From Tetrapyrgos nigripes (lineage: Eukaryota; Basidiomycota; Agaricomycetes; Agaricales; Campanellaceae), in contig JAACJM010000221.1 in the NCBI GenBank assembly GCA_013368315.1, forward strand, positions 62,001-126,000: 64,000 nucleotides of DNA, in the 5' to 3' direction. The notes below the pieces were generated by a model that searched no databases, was not told where the DNA came from, and saw only the letters and a program-made list of their open reading frames with translations. The position numbers were made by a program, and so were the translations under genes. This document shows, piece by piece, positions 1 to 12,216 of the stretch (the first letter of the stretch is position 1; every line of letters begins with the position of its first letter).

Positions 1-566
1 GGTGGAAGAGGAGGGTTTACTTGTGGGTTTCTTGGTTGGTAGTGGACGAATTCCATGAACGGAATCATTAGCAATCCCACCATTTTTGCTGCTTTGCTCG
101 CTGCGTCGGGATTCGGATTCGTCAGTGTGGGGAACTCTTCCTCGTCGTCGTCCTGTGGGGAGTGGGGAGAGACAACCAAAAAAAGTTGGCTCCGTGTCAA
201 AAAGTGGTCAGATGGTCTTACCCCTTTCTTACTTACGTGAGGAAAATTCTATTCACCAACCCCCTTGGCGGGGTTGTCGTCTGGTTGGCTAATAGCCAAC
301 CCCCCACGTAAGCGCGTAAGCTCCGGCGATGCGCGTCCAACAGTCCAGTCGTTACCAATTTGGCAGGTGCCATTCGCACGGTCACAACAGAGCCTCGCTG
401 CGACAGGCTCAGGAATCCGACTACTACATGTATATATACTAAGCTGCGTATGGACAGTTAGTTCTAAAGTGTCCAGGCTGGCGGCAAATTCCACATTTTC
501 TGGTTCCCTGGCTTCCACCCCTGCCTTGAGCACCTCCTCCCTGGGGTCTACCTTCTATTGCTCCTG
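1..566. other. No supported gene; two adjacent hairpins
   Basis: No convincing coding sequence was found here. Positions 258-276 (CAACCCC, loop, GGGGTTG) and 283-301 (GGTTGGCT-AAT-AGCCAACC) form two neighbouring hairpins. They are bracketed by TTACGTGAGG near 232 and CCCCACGTAA near 303, which pair as a 9/10 inverted repeat. The block lies just beyond the 3' side of the MULE transposase and may be a small foldback element or a decayed transposon terminus. No target-site duplication was established. Confidence 0.35.
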
Positions 567-3241
567 TCAAACGCTGAGTCCTCGGTCTACCCTTAGGATT
601 ATGTACTGGAGGGTCATGAAGCTCACTGGCATGAGCATCAGCAAGATCTTCTTCTCTATTTTATCAGTAGGAATCTTGTCAGCTTCACACAGTACAACAC
701 ACAATAGGACTAACCACAGGTTCATAATCCGCTCCCGCAGCCTTTCCAGATCTTCTTCTGTCCTGACGCCTTCCATCAATGGTTTTAGCCACGCATTAGT
801 CTCATGATATACAGTACGGGCTGAAACTGTTTGTGTGGGAGCGGGTGCAGGAGCTGTTTTGTCACGGATAAGCGGATTGACTTGCTGGATGGGAGGTAAC
901 CTTGTGTAGGAGACAAGGTCATCATTGCGGTAAATGACACCACTGCATGTAACGGGAGGTATAGCACCGACATTAAGCGACTTGTTTTGCAGCCATCTGA
1001 GAAGGAACTTTGATGAGCTATCCTTCAAAAATGTCAGATTAATTAACGCACCTTGCTCGGATCATTCCAATGCTAAATGTCAGAGAATTCACTCTTGTGA
1101 AGGCAAGAAAGTAATGTCTGCATGGTAACCCAACATTTAAGCCCATACAGCAATCACAGATTACACACCCATCACGAAGAATGGCCAAGTAGTGATGACC
1201 AGTTCTGGTTCCAGTATGTCGGACACGAAGAAGCGTCTTGACTTCCAATTTCTGCTGAAGTGTCAGGCGCAATAACCACTTTGTGGCAATGTATGCATTG
1301 TCATTTTTGAAGTCATTGATCATTGTCTGAAAGTGGGAGAAATACATCAGCATTAATGGTAATAAGCCCATGAAAAAGTGTAATGCGCGTACCATTCCTT
1401 CATGGTCATTTTCCCATTGAAAGGCAACCTCATTTGTGTGTCTCAAAGCAAATTCAGCCTAGAAAGGGGACAATGAGCTCAAAACCTTTTGAGTTTACAA
1501 TCTTTTTGCAGGCTCTTACCCAAGTTTTCAGTTACGAGGCCCTTTAGGCCGAGTTAACTTATGTCGACCCCTCAATTGAGTAGCAAAGGTTCTCACGGGT
1601 TCTAACTTTTACACGCCACCACAGCGCTCCGAAGTACCCGAACTGACGCTCAATACATCATAGCTCATTTCTGCCTTGCCGCCCACCAACCACGACGAGC
1701 TTCAGGCGTATTTACCTTCCCTCAGCAGCCGTCGCAAGTCCAACTGCCGCTCTCTGAACCACTATGGGCTCCTCCACCCAACGTTCAAGGTGTCATTACA
1801 GAAGATATTAAGCTCTATCTAATTTTTTTAGTCAATTTTACAGTATTACTTACTTATACAATGGGCCTCATAATTTGCCATGCAAAGCAGTGGCACCTTT
1901 CCCCAGTTCAGGAGGTCGTTGCACCACTTCTGCCGTGTAATACACGCTTTCCTGCATCTGTCTGTAACACTCCTGAACGGCATGAGGCCCAGCATGAGAA
2001 CGGAGGAGGTCCAGTACACCAGAAAAAAGCTGCTCAATGCTGGCATCATGCTGTTGTCGAGAAGACTGTACAATCCTGATGCGTGTATAATTTATTAGAT
2101 AATGAACCACTCACATCACGAGCTTTGATCATTTCATGCACTTGCTGCCCATTCGTTCTGTTGTTCAGCACCTCATACATCTGAAATAGAATTTTTTTTG
2201 GACCACCAAAGGTCTTCTGAACCCGATGTTCAGATTCAATCCTTCCGCTAGTGCGAATGCCTGCAGTAAACCGAACACTGACCCAAGCCCAGGCCCAATG
2301 CTCCCGACAACTGTATAGTTCTGACTGGAGGTAATCACGGATGTCCGGGAACCGCAGAACAATGGCATCCCATTGCTTATCAAACTCCTCAGGTGACACT
2401 GCCCGATAAGCAGACCAGAACGCTGTATTGAACCCTGCCCAGTCTGAACCGAGCTTCAAGCGCAGATTTTTGTGGACATTCCCCTCGAGGTGATGGAGGC
2501 AGTACACATGAAAGGTGAAGGGCATTGTATCCCGTACAGCTCCAATGAGACTGGCATGTCTATCACTGATGAAGACTTCAGGAGGAGCGATATTGTCACC
2601 CTCACAACCGAGATAAGCTTGCATTATCCAGGTAAAGCTCTCCATATCCTCTGTCTCCTGGAAGCAGTACCATATATTGCGGGAGGAGTTATGACCATCA
2701 ACAACAATGCCAATGTTGAGAGGATACTGGTTGTCGACTCGGTTGTAGCTGTTATCATTGATGACAACGTCTCCATACCGCTTTGCCAACTCAACCTGGA
2801 GTGGTGACTGCCAAAAGATAGCAGTAACAGTCCCTGACTCGTTCACCCGCATACGATATCTCCATCCAGGTTCTGTTTTGGCTTCAAGAGATTGAAGTAT
2901 GGCCATGACATCTCCCCCAAGTGCTTTCACTTCCTCCCTGGCATGGCGATGTGCATTGTTTATGATGTTGCTCAGCTGGCATGGTTCAAGTTTCCTAGTG
3001 CCATCCCCAATGCAATTTGTGAGCGATCAAACTTTGTGTCCAATGACGTAGCCAGTTTTGAAACAAAGGCTTGCTGAGCTGCAGTAGGAGGTCTAGATGC
3101 AGAGCCACCTATAGGAATAGAACGAGGATGGTTATGCTGTAAGTCGATTGTGGTGATACACCAGATTCCCATGCCATCATGGTTAAGATTGATATGTGCT
3201 CCACAGCCAGTTCTCCCTGACTTCGAGTTGATGAACTGTAG
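567..3241 (-). pseudogene. MULE transposase gene, degenerate, multi-exon
   Basis: This is a Mutator-like element transposase read right to left. The N-terminal part (about 3241-2975) has a FAR1/WRKY-GCM1-like zinc region with a GRTGCG cysteine motif and HNHP. The MULE catalytic region (about 2930-2110) carries INDNSYNRV (first Asp), FISDRHASLIGAV (second Asp) and the CLHHLEGN signature. The C-terminal SWIM zinc finger (about 1150-1080) is CDCCMGLNVGLPCRH. Likely introns are 2065-2103 (GTGAGT...ATCAG), about 1852-1460 (GTAAGTAAT...CTTTCTAG, unusually long) and 1390-1323 (GTACGC...TTTCAG). Frame shifts near 2980 and 1860 break the chain. The segment 1028-567 is a probable C-terminal tail with weak support. 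The 5' end is cut at the junction with family-A LTR sequence at about 3230. No TIRs were identified, so it is probably inactive. Confidence 0.8.
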
Positions 3242-3668
3242 GAGGGGGGTAATGTCATGACGTCTATATTTGGTACTATTTATTTCTTCTTATCTCCATA
3301 TCCTCGGAACTTTACACCATATGACTCTTGTTCCACATGCTACGCACCGGACCTTTCATTTCTCTGATACAGCTTCTTTTACAGCTTTGGTTACAGCTTC
3401 CTTTACACCTTTACTTTTACATATATAAACCCTGTCCTGACACCTGGTTCCCCATCTCAACTTCTTTGTCATTGGGACCAGGTGTGTATTCTCTTCTTCA
3501 CTAGTTCTCTCACTTTTACTGATAGACCTTGTATTTCCAGTACTTACTGCTGTCTGTTAGGTACTTTATACATTCTTTGTTGTTGGGACCAGTTCCAGTA
3601 CTTACTGCTGTCTGTTAGCTCCTCACTGTTGCCGTTATCACTATCTAAGCAATTACCTCTTTGTGAGA
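3230..3668 (+). repeat. Family-A PPT plus LTR (A-copy 2)
   Basis: Bases 3230-3253 match the 3' end of the family-A internal region, including the polypurine tract just before the LTR; the same sequence precedes the LTR at 58298. The LTR proper runs 3254-3668. It starts TGTCATGACG, has TATATAAA at about 3424 and ends GTGAGA where other copies end GTGACA. It is followed by the family PBS region (AGGTCGAGAT at 3671) and the gag leader. It therefore has element 3' sequence on its left and element 5' sequence on its right, an arrangement expected for tandem or recombined elements. Confidence 0.85.
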
Positions 3669-3887
3669 TTAGGTCGAGATCCCTTACTGCACCGGCGGCC
3701 TCTGTATAGGTCATCCTTGCAGGCACTACTGCCACTATGTCTGGACGATATGCTGCACCATCCTTGATCTCTGATTCATCTGTCTCTGCATCTCCCCCAC
3801 TGTCCCCACTGCCCTGCGTATGTTTCCTACATGGTTTTAACCTATCAGACCAAAACCATGTCAGCTTCGATATTGATAGCTACCTCG
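3669..3887 (+). pseudogene. Family-A gag, N-terminal part (copy 2)
   Basis: PBS, leader and the first about 50 codons of a gypsy Gag. The start ATG is at 3737 (MSGRYAAPS...), and this copy keeps the ATG that the complete A element at 49769 has lost. The reading frame runs to DIDSYL and is cut by insertion of element B. The coding sequence resumes at 12558. CCTCG at 3883-3887 is the left target-site duplication of that insertion. Confidence 0.8.
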
Positions 3888-4378
3888 TGTCACGAACTGC
3901 TACAGTTCTTTGCCCTCCTTCTTCTTCTACTTTATTACTGAACTCATTTTCCGATCATTCGTCTATTGCATTTCCTTGATAGACCTTTCAACCTTATATC
4001 ACTGACTTTGAACCTTATAGAACCTGTCAAACTCTATAATAACTATCGATCATTCTTCCATGATTTGGTACCTATATATATCCATATTTGATCTATTGCT
4101 CTCACTCTTGACATATCATATGGCACTGTTCTATATTTACTTACTTTTTCCCATCTCTTCGCACTTCTCATATATACCTGAGATCTTTTGTAACTGATTC
4201 CTCAGTTCGTTCACTTTGTCTCCGCTCTGTACTACTACTATGCAGTGTAGAGCCTAGTCAGCTTACTCGTCTTTCTCCTGCTCTCTCTCTCTCTCTCTAT
4301 CTCTCTATCTATTTGCTTTGTACCTGTCCTTTGATTGTGTGACTTGGGTGGTATTTGAGTGTACCAGCAACCTTGACA
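3888..4378 (+). repeat. Family-B 5' LTR
   Basis: A 491-bp LTR beginning TGTCACGAAC and ending ACCTTGACA. It contains a CT-rich stretch around 4278-4312. It is 168 bp longer than the 3' LTR, which lacks the segment between TGTCA and GATTTGGTACC. The solo LTR at 39766-40254 has the long form, so the short form is a derived deletion. Confidence 0.92.
4171..4213 (+). promoter_or_regulatory. Family-B LTR TATA box and inferred transcript start
   Basis: TATATA at 4171-4176 is followed 33 nt downstream by AGTTCGTTCA (4204-4213). That 10-mer is the reverse complement, with one mismatch, of TGAACAAACT at 4381-4390 just inside the LTR. The spacing fits a transcription start at about 4204. The start site is inferred, not shown. 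Confidence 0.6.
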
Positions 4379-6246
4379 TTTGAACAAACTCCCATACACC
4401 CACCTCACTATCTTGAGTCTCTCCCTCGTCTATCCTGTTCATCTTCATTCTCAAATATCCTTTCCCTCTTCTACCCTCATTCCACCTATACTGCAAGCGT
4501 CGTTCCTCCTCATTACAACTTGAATACATTTTGATTGTTACCAGACACTACTTCAAGTAGACTGCATACCCACTGAGTACTTTGAGTAATAGTGTAGCAA
4601 CAACCATCCTTTCCCATATGCATCATCCACCCTGTCTACCGCTGATACACCGTACAAAATTCGCATATAGAAATGTTAATTGGCGGTTAGAAAGCTGATT
4701 CACCACTTCAATTGGTATATAAAGGACTAGAGTGAGTCCCAAACTGCTAGTTAAAGCACTAGTGGACTAAGTGTAAAGTGCCAGTACAATAAAGCTAAGT
4801 ACTATGGTTGATGTGTACAGGAGCTTCAGTTATAGTAGCAGACCCACCCCCTTATACTATGCAAAGCTCTAGAAAAGACTTTGTAACAATTCCTACTATA
4901 ATGCACTTAGTACCACCAGTACGACTCAAGGGAAAGTGAAGCCCCTATTCACAGGCAAGGAACGCATTGGCTATACTACCCAGACTTTAGCGCTAAACAA
5001 TCACTGGTTAAGAATTGCGCTGTAATCAGAGAAATTGGAGGAAAACCCTAGTGACCGACTATGTCTGAACTAGCGGTATAGTAATTGATACCTCGCTTAT
5101 AAGCAAAACAGAAGGAATAAGTCTTTTGAAAGACAGTAAGGATAGATAAGTAGGAAAAAGTATATATGTACGAGTTCCTAGAAAGCTCAGCTTTCATATG
5201 GTACCAATGGGATGGACTAGCGGTAAAGGAATAGATTCTAATCCATGGTTCATTACTGCCAGTACGTGATCAACTAAGGAGTCGGCCATGAGAGCCCCAA
5301 AGGGATAAAGATATTTCTGAATGCAGCAGTAAGATCAGCAAGATGTGTGCCTGACGACTGATGCGTTTTCATTGGTACAAATGTGACTACAAGATATGTG
5401 TAGGACCTTGAGCAGGGTTCACTGAGATACTAATTGGCAGTATACTAGAAACTAGCGCTATATCTACCAGGTCTATAGTAGTGCCAGAAGAACATAAAGA
5501 GGAGGAATAACAAAGGCTACACAAACCTATAGTGGCTGATTGGTGGTAAAGGAATGTGAGTCATATGAGTGGAGCCCAGCATGGATGGTGGAGCTATGTG
5601 AGTCATAATGACTACGGCCGCCAGTTCCAGAAAGGTACCGCTAGTAAGAGGATGAAGTGAAGGGAACATAGAAAGCCCTACTGAATTTTAGATAATATTT
5701 CTTATTTCTTAGATACCCTAATTAGAAGGTACCTACTTAATCTAGTAGTACTGACCAGCATGGACTAGTGGTTAGAGTAATATTTCTATTTTTTGTGTGC
5801 CTTTTAGTGGACATTAAAAAGAACTGTAGAACTGTATAGTAGTAGCTGCGAGTAGTATAAAAGGACTAGGTATTTCTCATAGTTACTCAAGCCACGTACT
5901 GTAGAGTATCGGTCATCTCACTAGTGCTAGCTGTAGAGACTGCGAAACATGGACTACGCTTCTACCAAATCTACCTCACTCGCGTTGAGTATAAACATAG
6001 TGTGTTGGAATCAATAGTGTTGAATCAAATTTGTTGGTTTTGTGTGTGTCCTCGGACTTGTGAAATTGGTTATAAGGCATTTGGGCCTACAAATTGTGGA
6101 TTGAAACTGTTGGTTTATACCTTTGTGGACTTGTTATAGTCTTTGTGTGTGTTTAACTTGTGTGCACTCATGCAAAACCTTACCAAAAACCCCAAAAGTC
6201 CTTGTAGTACAAGTGAACTGTTGAGTATTCTGACTACTCGGAACAC
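4379..6246 (+). other. Long non-coding leader of element B
   Basis: About 1.9 kb between the 5' LTR and the first Gag-like sequence has no supported ORF. It is rich in short recurring words such as GGACTAG and CTAGTGGACTA and has TATA-like stretches near 4722 and 5859 (TATAAAGGACTAG and TATAAAAGGACTAG). The length is unusual for a gypsy leader and may hide an older insertion, but no bounding repeats were found. Confidence 0.4.
4381..4390 (+). other. Family-B primer-binding site, self-priming type
   Basis: TGAACAAACT lies 2 nt after the 5' LTR and pairs with AGTTCGTTCA at the inferred RNA 5' end at 9 of 10 positions. The one mismatch is CA where pairing requires CG, as CpG decay would produce. 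Confidence 0.55.
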
Positions 6247-8274
6247 TTGCACTTTACAATTTGTATAAAAGTCTTTAAGTTTGTGTTTGTTCTACACTTA
6301 CGCAAAAGACACCTATTACTGCATCCCCTCAGATTCGTCTCAAAACCTCCTATAACTGGGCTGAACATAACCGACCTCCTCTCCCTCTGCCACTCAAGTT
6401 GTTACACACCAAGACCTGGTACCAGCACGCACCACACATCTGGGAGGAACCTTTCCATTATAACAGAGCCTTCATTTGTATTAGACGTTGGCTTTGGAAG
6501 TTGAAACCAGGTGACGTGTTCGTCTCCAACTACTTGTATGTAACAGTCACCCACGACCCCGATACAGAAGAAGCTGTTGTTAGGATCACAGGACCTTTCT
6601 TCCTCAGAGAATATGGCATACCTTCCCCTGTCGCTCTCGAACCATCTCTCTGATTCAAAGGGCAGAAAAGAAGGCCCTAAGTAGTTGAAAAAGCAGTATA
6701 TGACAAGTCGATGAACCGCATCTGCAAATCCCAATCTCCCTTGTTCAGATCTACCACATATCTTCTATAAACCAAGGACCCTCGACTGCCACTAAAAATC
6801 AGAAAATTCAAATCCCTTCGTATTTTGCAAAGATCAGCCCTGTATTAACAGGTATAACACTCAAACGCTCCCTGTATCCCTTCATATCAATTGCGAAGTT
6901 GTAACGCACAACCAGGAACTCGCTATCCGAAAAGCTCATCCCATAATCGACTCAGAAACCAAACAAGAACAGGGAGCATCACCCCCTACAAACACTCAAC
7001 CGAATCCAGAACCCCTCCTTTCTACACATCCCAATCCATCCACACCAACTCCGCAAATGAATCTTGACCCCACTCCCTCTACAAATCCATCTCCTGAACC
7101 ATCAGAACCAGATGACCCTTCCTCTCCCACAATTCCGTCCACAGAAGGACCATCAGTAGCCCCTTGTCGTCCAGCTCCTACTCCCTCTCCCAAACCATCA
7201 GACCCAGATGATCCAGCCATGTCAGACGTAATGCCAAATGACTCTAACAGTACTTCCAAATGAGGAAGGAAACCTGATGCCTTCAACAGAGAACGTGACG
7301 AGGCAAAGCAATGGTTAGCCTTGTTCAATAACTACCTACGCCAGAACCAGGCTAGATACGCAACAGAGGATTCTAGGGTGTCTCTATTTCTCTCGTTCTT
7401 TACAGGAGAAAGAGGAGGAGATTGGGCTACTCAATGCATCACAGAGCGAGAAGATGATGATGAGGATGCCGAAGTAAAACCAGAAGATAGGCAATGGACG
7501 ACATTGAAGGAAATAAGGGACAGGTTCAAGAAGGACTTTAAGGCACTTGCTTCCGACTAGGTCGCGAAGAATAAAATCAAAAATGCTAGGATGAAAGGAA
7601 CGGACATCAGTAGTTACAATAGCATTTTCGATATGTATGGTGAAGAGTCAGATTTCGGAGAAATGGCCCTGTTGGACTATTACAAAGGGGGTCTTCTGGA
7701 GAAACTTAGGGAAAGAGTTGGAATGACCTGGCTGAAGTGGAAAGACTTCGATGAGTACAAGGTCAGAACAATGGACCTTCACTTGGAATGGGTAAACAGG
7801 TGAGAAAGAGAAGGACGTTGGAAATCTTCTATGACGTCGAGAACGAGTCCCTCTCAAGGAAGGACAGGGGCAAGCGTTAATGCGCTTATGACACCAGGTG
7901 CTCAATCGTCATTTACTCCTTTACCCAAGCTGACACCTGAAGAAAGGGACTGACTCCGAAAACTAGGAGCACGCTTCACATGCAGACAACCTGGTCATAT
8001 GAGTAACGAATGCCCAACGTTCCCAAGGTCATCAACATCGCAAAATACCCCTCGTCCTACATTCACCCATTCAGTTAGGACAGCCAAGACATCCGCTCCA
8101 ACTCCATCGTCGTCATCTCGCTCGTCGCCTGTAACAGTAGCTCAGGCATCGTCATCTCATAATGTAATAAAGGACATTTTGGATATGGTAAATAAGGTCA
8201 AGGGCTTAGAAGGAGAAGAAAAGGAACAGGCAGTGGTATATTTAAAGGACATTATGTCAAAGTTGGATTTTTGA
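6247..8274 (+). pseudogene. Family-B Gag, broken
   Basis: Gag is spread over several interrupted frames. A proline-rich region encoded at about 7057-7260 (repeated PSEPDDP-like motifs) is followed at about 7264-7800 by a retrotransposon Gag region (AKQWLALFNNYLRQNQARY and SRVSLFLSFFTGE). A CCHC knuckle remnant at about 7975-8015 reads RFTCRQPGHMSNEC, where the first Cys of the knuckle appears to be replaced by Arg. Stops include TAG at 7558 and TGA at 7801-7803 and about 7950. Region 6247-7000 (with YVTVTHDPDTEEAVVRI) is open in pieces and may be Gag N-terminus. It would package element RNA if intact. Confidence 0.6.
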
Positions 8275-8424
8275 AACACTCCTCTGCTACGTCGTCAGCA
8301 GGAGTTGTACAGTACACCAGACAATTTATGAACAATCGATATAACATACCCCTCTAGTGAGCATACCTTCCCTTCAGAATTAAGAATGTCAGTAGTCACT
8401 CGTAACCGACAGGTACCTTCAATA

Positions 8425-9714
8425 ACACTCAAAACTGAACTTATTGGCAAAATTACCGGCAGAAAAATCGACGCAGATGCTCTAATAGACAGCGGTGCGG
8501 AAGGCATAATCATCAATAGCTGTTTCGCATGAGAACATCTATTAACCCTCCTTCCTATCAAAAACCCATTTCCTGTACGAAACATTGACGGCTCCGAAAA
8601 TACCATGGGATGGGTACGCCATTACACTACCCAAAGACTCCAAATCTATTCCCAAGACAATAAATTGTATCACGAGGAAATGGCTGAATTCTATGTTACA
8701 GACATAGGAGATCATGATATAATTCTCGGCACCGACTGGTTAGAAGAGCATAATCCAGAAATCGACTGGTCATTTTCCAGGATAAACATGGTTAGATGTC
8801 CCGAAACATGTATCCTAAAGCAACCACCTGTTCTAAATTTACGCACTAAACCCACAAACCCCAAACCAAGAGTCATTGATCCACGGACAAATCACAAAGA
8901 CTATCAAGTGACATGGTCAGAACCAATCGGACGATTTAAACCAGTCATACAATCGAAGGTTGCAGGCCAACACCGCCGGGTTGCTATACGATTGTTTCAT
9001 CACTCTTCAGAAACTACAGCTATTTTCACTGAAAACGACTTTGGTCGGGATGAGATTCCGAATCAATTGGAACAGGAGGTGTTAGAAAAGCTGTTTGTAG
9101 AAGAGGAACAAGGCCTGACATCCGATTTGGAACTACCCATCCACGCAGGCTTCACCAAGGCTCAAGAACTTGCAGAAGCGGCCCAAAGAACAAAAGAGGA
9201 TATACCACTTACAGATAAGATTCCATCCCAATACCATCAGTTCTTATCAGTTTTTGACAAACAAACCTCAGAACAACTACCAAAACGTGGAGAATGGGAC
9301 CATGCAATCGAATTGAAACCGGACTTTACACCTCGTCCTTGCAAAACCTATCTCCTGTCCCCAAATGAACAAGAAGAACTTGATAATTTCATCAAGGAGA
9401 ATCTGGAAAAGGAATACATAAGACCATTGAAGTCTCCTATGGCAAGTCACTTTTTCTTTGTCAAAAAGAAAGACAGAAAGCTGCGACCAGTACAGGACTA
9501 CCAAGCACTGAACAAAGGAACCATCAAAAACGAATACCTGTTATCACTCATATCGGAGTTAGTAGACAAACTCAAAGGGGCACAAATCTTTTCAAAAATC
9601 GACCTACAATGGGGATATAACGATTTGCGAATAAAAGAAGGAGACAAGTGGAAAGCGGCATTCCAAACAAATAGGGGACTTTTCAAACCAACAGTGATGT
9701 TTTCAGTCTTATGA
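8425..9714 (+). pseudogene. Family-B protease and reverse transcriptase, N-terminal part
   Basis: The frame carries a retropepsin active site ALIDSGAE with the catalytic Asp codon at 8488. A TGA at 8530-8532 follows, where Arg is expected, and then a long open stretch from 8605 to 9714. That stretch has the protease C-terminal part (DIILGTDWLEEHNPEIDW), the linker, and the RT fingers and palm (EYIRPLKSPMASHFFFVKKK, LRPVQDYQALN, IFSKIDLQWGYN). The frame is lost at 9705-9715, where the conserved MFFGL motif is disrupted. RT would copy the element RNA in virus-like particles. Confidence 0.88.
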
Positions 9715-10010
9715 ATTCTCCAGCAACATTCCAGGCAATGATGAACACCCTTTTTAAGGATCTCATCGATTCCAGAAGAATGGTAATCTACATGGACGAC
9801 ATTTTGATCTTCACTGAAATGCTGGAGGAACATCGGCAGATGGTCAATCAAGTGCTCACATGACTTTGGGAAAATGACTTATACGCCAAACCCGAAAACT
9901 GTACCTTCGAAACCAACTCAGTGGAGTTCCTAGGTCTCATTGTCTCTCACAATACATTGGCAATGGACCTGGTCAAAGCACCAAATGGCCAACCCCACGA
10001 AATGTGAAAG
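9715..10010 (+). pseudogene. Family-B RT catalytic core, C-terminal part
   Basis: After the frameshift the RT continues with MNSPATFQAMMN and the catalytic YMDD box (VIYMDDILIF, about 9784-9812). A TGA at about 9861 sits where CGA (Arg) is expected before [23 protein letters not shown] then leads into the connection domain. A further frameshift lies near 9985. Confidence 0.85.
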
Positions 10011-10654
10011 ACATTCAATCGTTCCTAGGATTCAGAAACTTTTACTGCCGATTCATACATGACTTCTCTAAGGTTGCCCGACCTCTTTTTGATCTTACAA
10101 AAAAGGACGAACCATGGAAATGGTCAGCTGATACTGAATGAGCCTTTCAGGCACTCAAAGATGCATTCACATCCTCCCCAGTCCTTCTAATGCTTGACCA
10201 TTCTAAACCGTATCGAGTAGAAGTTGATGCTTCAGATTACACTACCGGAGGGATTCTACAACAAAAAGGATCAGATGACAAATGGCACCCAGTTGCTTAC
10301 CTATCAAAATCTTTATCTGAAACCAAACAAAACTACGATATTCACGATAAAGAGTTATTGGCAATTATACGTGTGTTAGAGGCTTGGTGGCATTACCTGG
10401 AAGGTGCACTGCACACCATCGAAATCGTCACAGACCATGAAAACTTAATGTATTTCGCTGCTGCCCAGAAACTTAGCCAACAACAAGCAAGAATGGCTCT
10501 GTTTCTTACCTGATTCGACTTTACGTTAATACACAGACCAGGAAGTCTCAATCGAAGTAATCCCCTTTCCTGCAGACCAGATCATAAAGAGGGGGTCGAA
10601 AACGACAACAAGGATAGAGTACTACTCGACCCCAAATTCTTCAGAATTCGAGCC
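10011..10654 (+). pseudogene. Family-B RNase H
   Basis: The connection ([18 protein letters not shown]) and RNase H domain follow. VEVDASDYTTGGIL supplies the first Asp, KELLAIIRVLEAWWHYLEG the Glu and IVTDHENLMYF the second Asp. TGA stops at about 10139 and 10511-10513 both sit at Arg positions (ERAF and TRFDF in relatives). The domain would remove RNA from the RNA:DNA hybrid. Confidence 0.85.
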
Positions 10655-11741
10655 ATGAGACCAGGAACAGTGATTGCAATCAGAGATGCTGAATTAAGAA
10701 GACGTATTAAAGATTGCCCAATGAAAGACACTGAAGTTGTGAGTGCCCTACAAGTCATTTTAAACAACGGTCCACGCTCGCTGGTCAAGAATCTGCAGGA
10801 ATGGAACTATGAGGATGGAATCATCTTGTTTCGAGGGAAGGTTTATGTTCCAAATGACCATCAACTACGAAGGAACATAGTCAAAATGCACCACAATAGT
10901 CTCACTGCAGGACATCCAGGCCGGTTTAAGACTTACGAACTGATCAGTAGAGAATTTTGGTGGCCTGGTATGTCAGTGTTCATCTGTGATTATGTTGAAG
11001 GTTGCGCTACTTGCCAATTAACCAGGGCGCAAAACCATCCATCGCATGTACCATTGGTCCCAAACGAAACTCTAGAAAGACCTTTCGGCACGATTACTAC
11101 TGACTTCATCACAGACCTGCCAGAATGTGAAGGGTTCAATGCGATTCACATAACAGTTGACCAATCCACCAAAACCATAGTAATCTCACAATGCCAGAAG
11201 GATATTGATAGTGATGGGACAATTGACGTGCTATTCAACAACACCTGGCGACGTTATGGTCTTTGGGATAAAATGATATCGGATAGAGGACCTCAGTTTG
11301 CAAGTCAGGTTATGAGAGGAATATACGCTAAGTTGGGTATTACCTCAGCACTTAGTACAGGTTATCACCCACAAACAGATGGAGAAACTGAAAGGTTCAA
11401 CCAAGAGCTGGAACAGTATCTACCGACAAGACGATTGGGTCAAATACCTACCATATGCGGAATTTTGCCACAACACCCGAATCCACTCCACTACCGGGAA
11501 ATCACCTTTTGAATTACTTCATGGATACCTTCCTCGACTCTTCCCTTCAATCAACCCGTCATCTAATGTCCCAACAGTCAAAGAACACCTTCAGCACTTA
11601 GAAGTATTACGGGAAGAGTTGAAAGCAAGTCTGATGACCGCTGCAGAGTTGATGAAGAGACAAAACATGGATCACATTCAAAGTTGGAGACAAGGTACTA
11701 CTGGACGGAAAGAACTTGAAAACCACGAGGCCAAAAGCTAA
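10655..11741 (+). pseudogene. Family-B integrase
   Basis: The HHCC zinc region comprises MHHNSLTAGHPG, FWWPGMSVFICDYVEGCATC. The DDE core has TDFITDLP, ISDRGPQFASQ and ETERFNQELEQY. A frameshift near 11415-11440 joins the frame starting 10655 to one running 11379-11741 (QDDWVKYLPYAEFCHNTR). The C-terminal region starts HPVFHASLL in the next segment. The protein would insert the cDNA and make the 5-bp duplications seen for this family. Confidence 0.88.
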
Positions 11742-12216
11742 GTTGGCAAATCGTCGTCATGGACCATTTGAAATCACTGATGTAATCAGTGCAGTTAACT
11801 ACCGTCTCAAATTGCCAAACACCTGGCAGATCCATCCAGTCTTCCATGCTTCACTTTTATCACCATAAAAAGAAACCGAAGCTCATGGAGTAAACTATCC
11901 AGGGGAATCAGCAGAATTACTACCAGAAGATAACGAATACAATGTGGAAGCAATTCTAGATTCAAAGCCAACGAGAAATCGTCGGGGAGTACAATACTTA
12001 GTCAAATGGTTGGACTATGCTGACTCAGAAAACTCATGGGAGCCAGCATCAGGATTGACAAAGTTAAAGGAGATGATCGAAATCTTTTATCAGCAACACC
12101 CTAATGCATATCATCCACCGAACCTCGTACGAGCAGGGTCTACATTGCGTTCCATGGGAATTAGTATGGAAGATATTTGGAAGAGTACACGTGTGCTCCA
12201 GGTGAAAGCACAGCTT
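11742..12216 (+). pseudogene. Family-B integrase C-terminus with chromodomain
   Basis: The GPY/F-like region (RRHGPFEITDVISAVNYRL) and IHPVFHASLLSP are followed by a TAA at about 11866. A chromodomain at about 11941-12110 (NVEAILDSKPTRNRRG, QYLVKWLDYADSENSWEP) follows. In chromoviruses this domain is thought to steer integration toward modified chromatin. The last frame is open from 11944 to 12264, running into the LTR. Confidence 0.85.

Noticed and set aside
86..807. Overlapping ORFs at the window start
   Set aside because: Low-complexity translations with no motifs; likely chance frames beside the MULE remnant.
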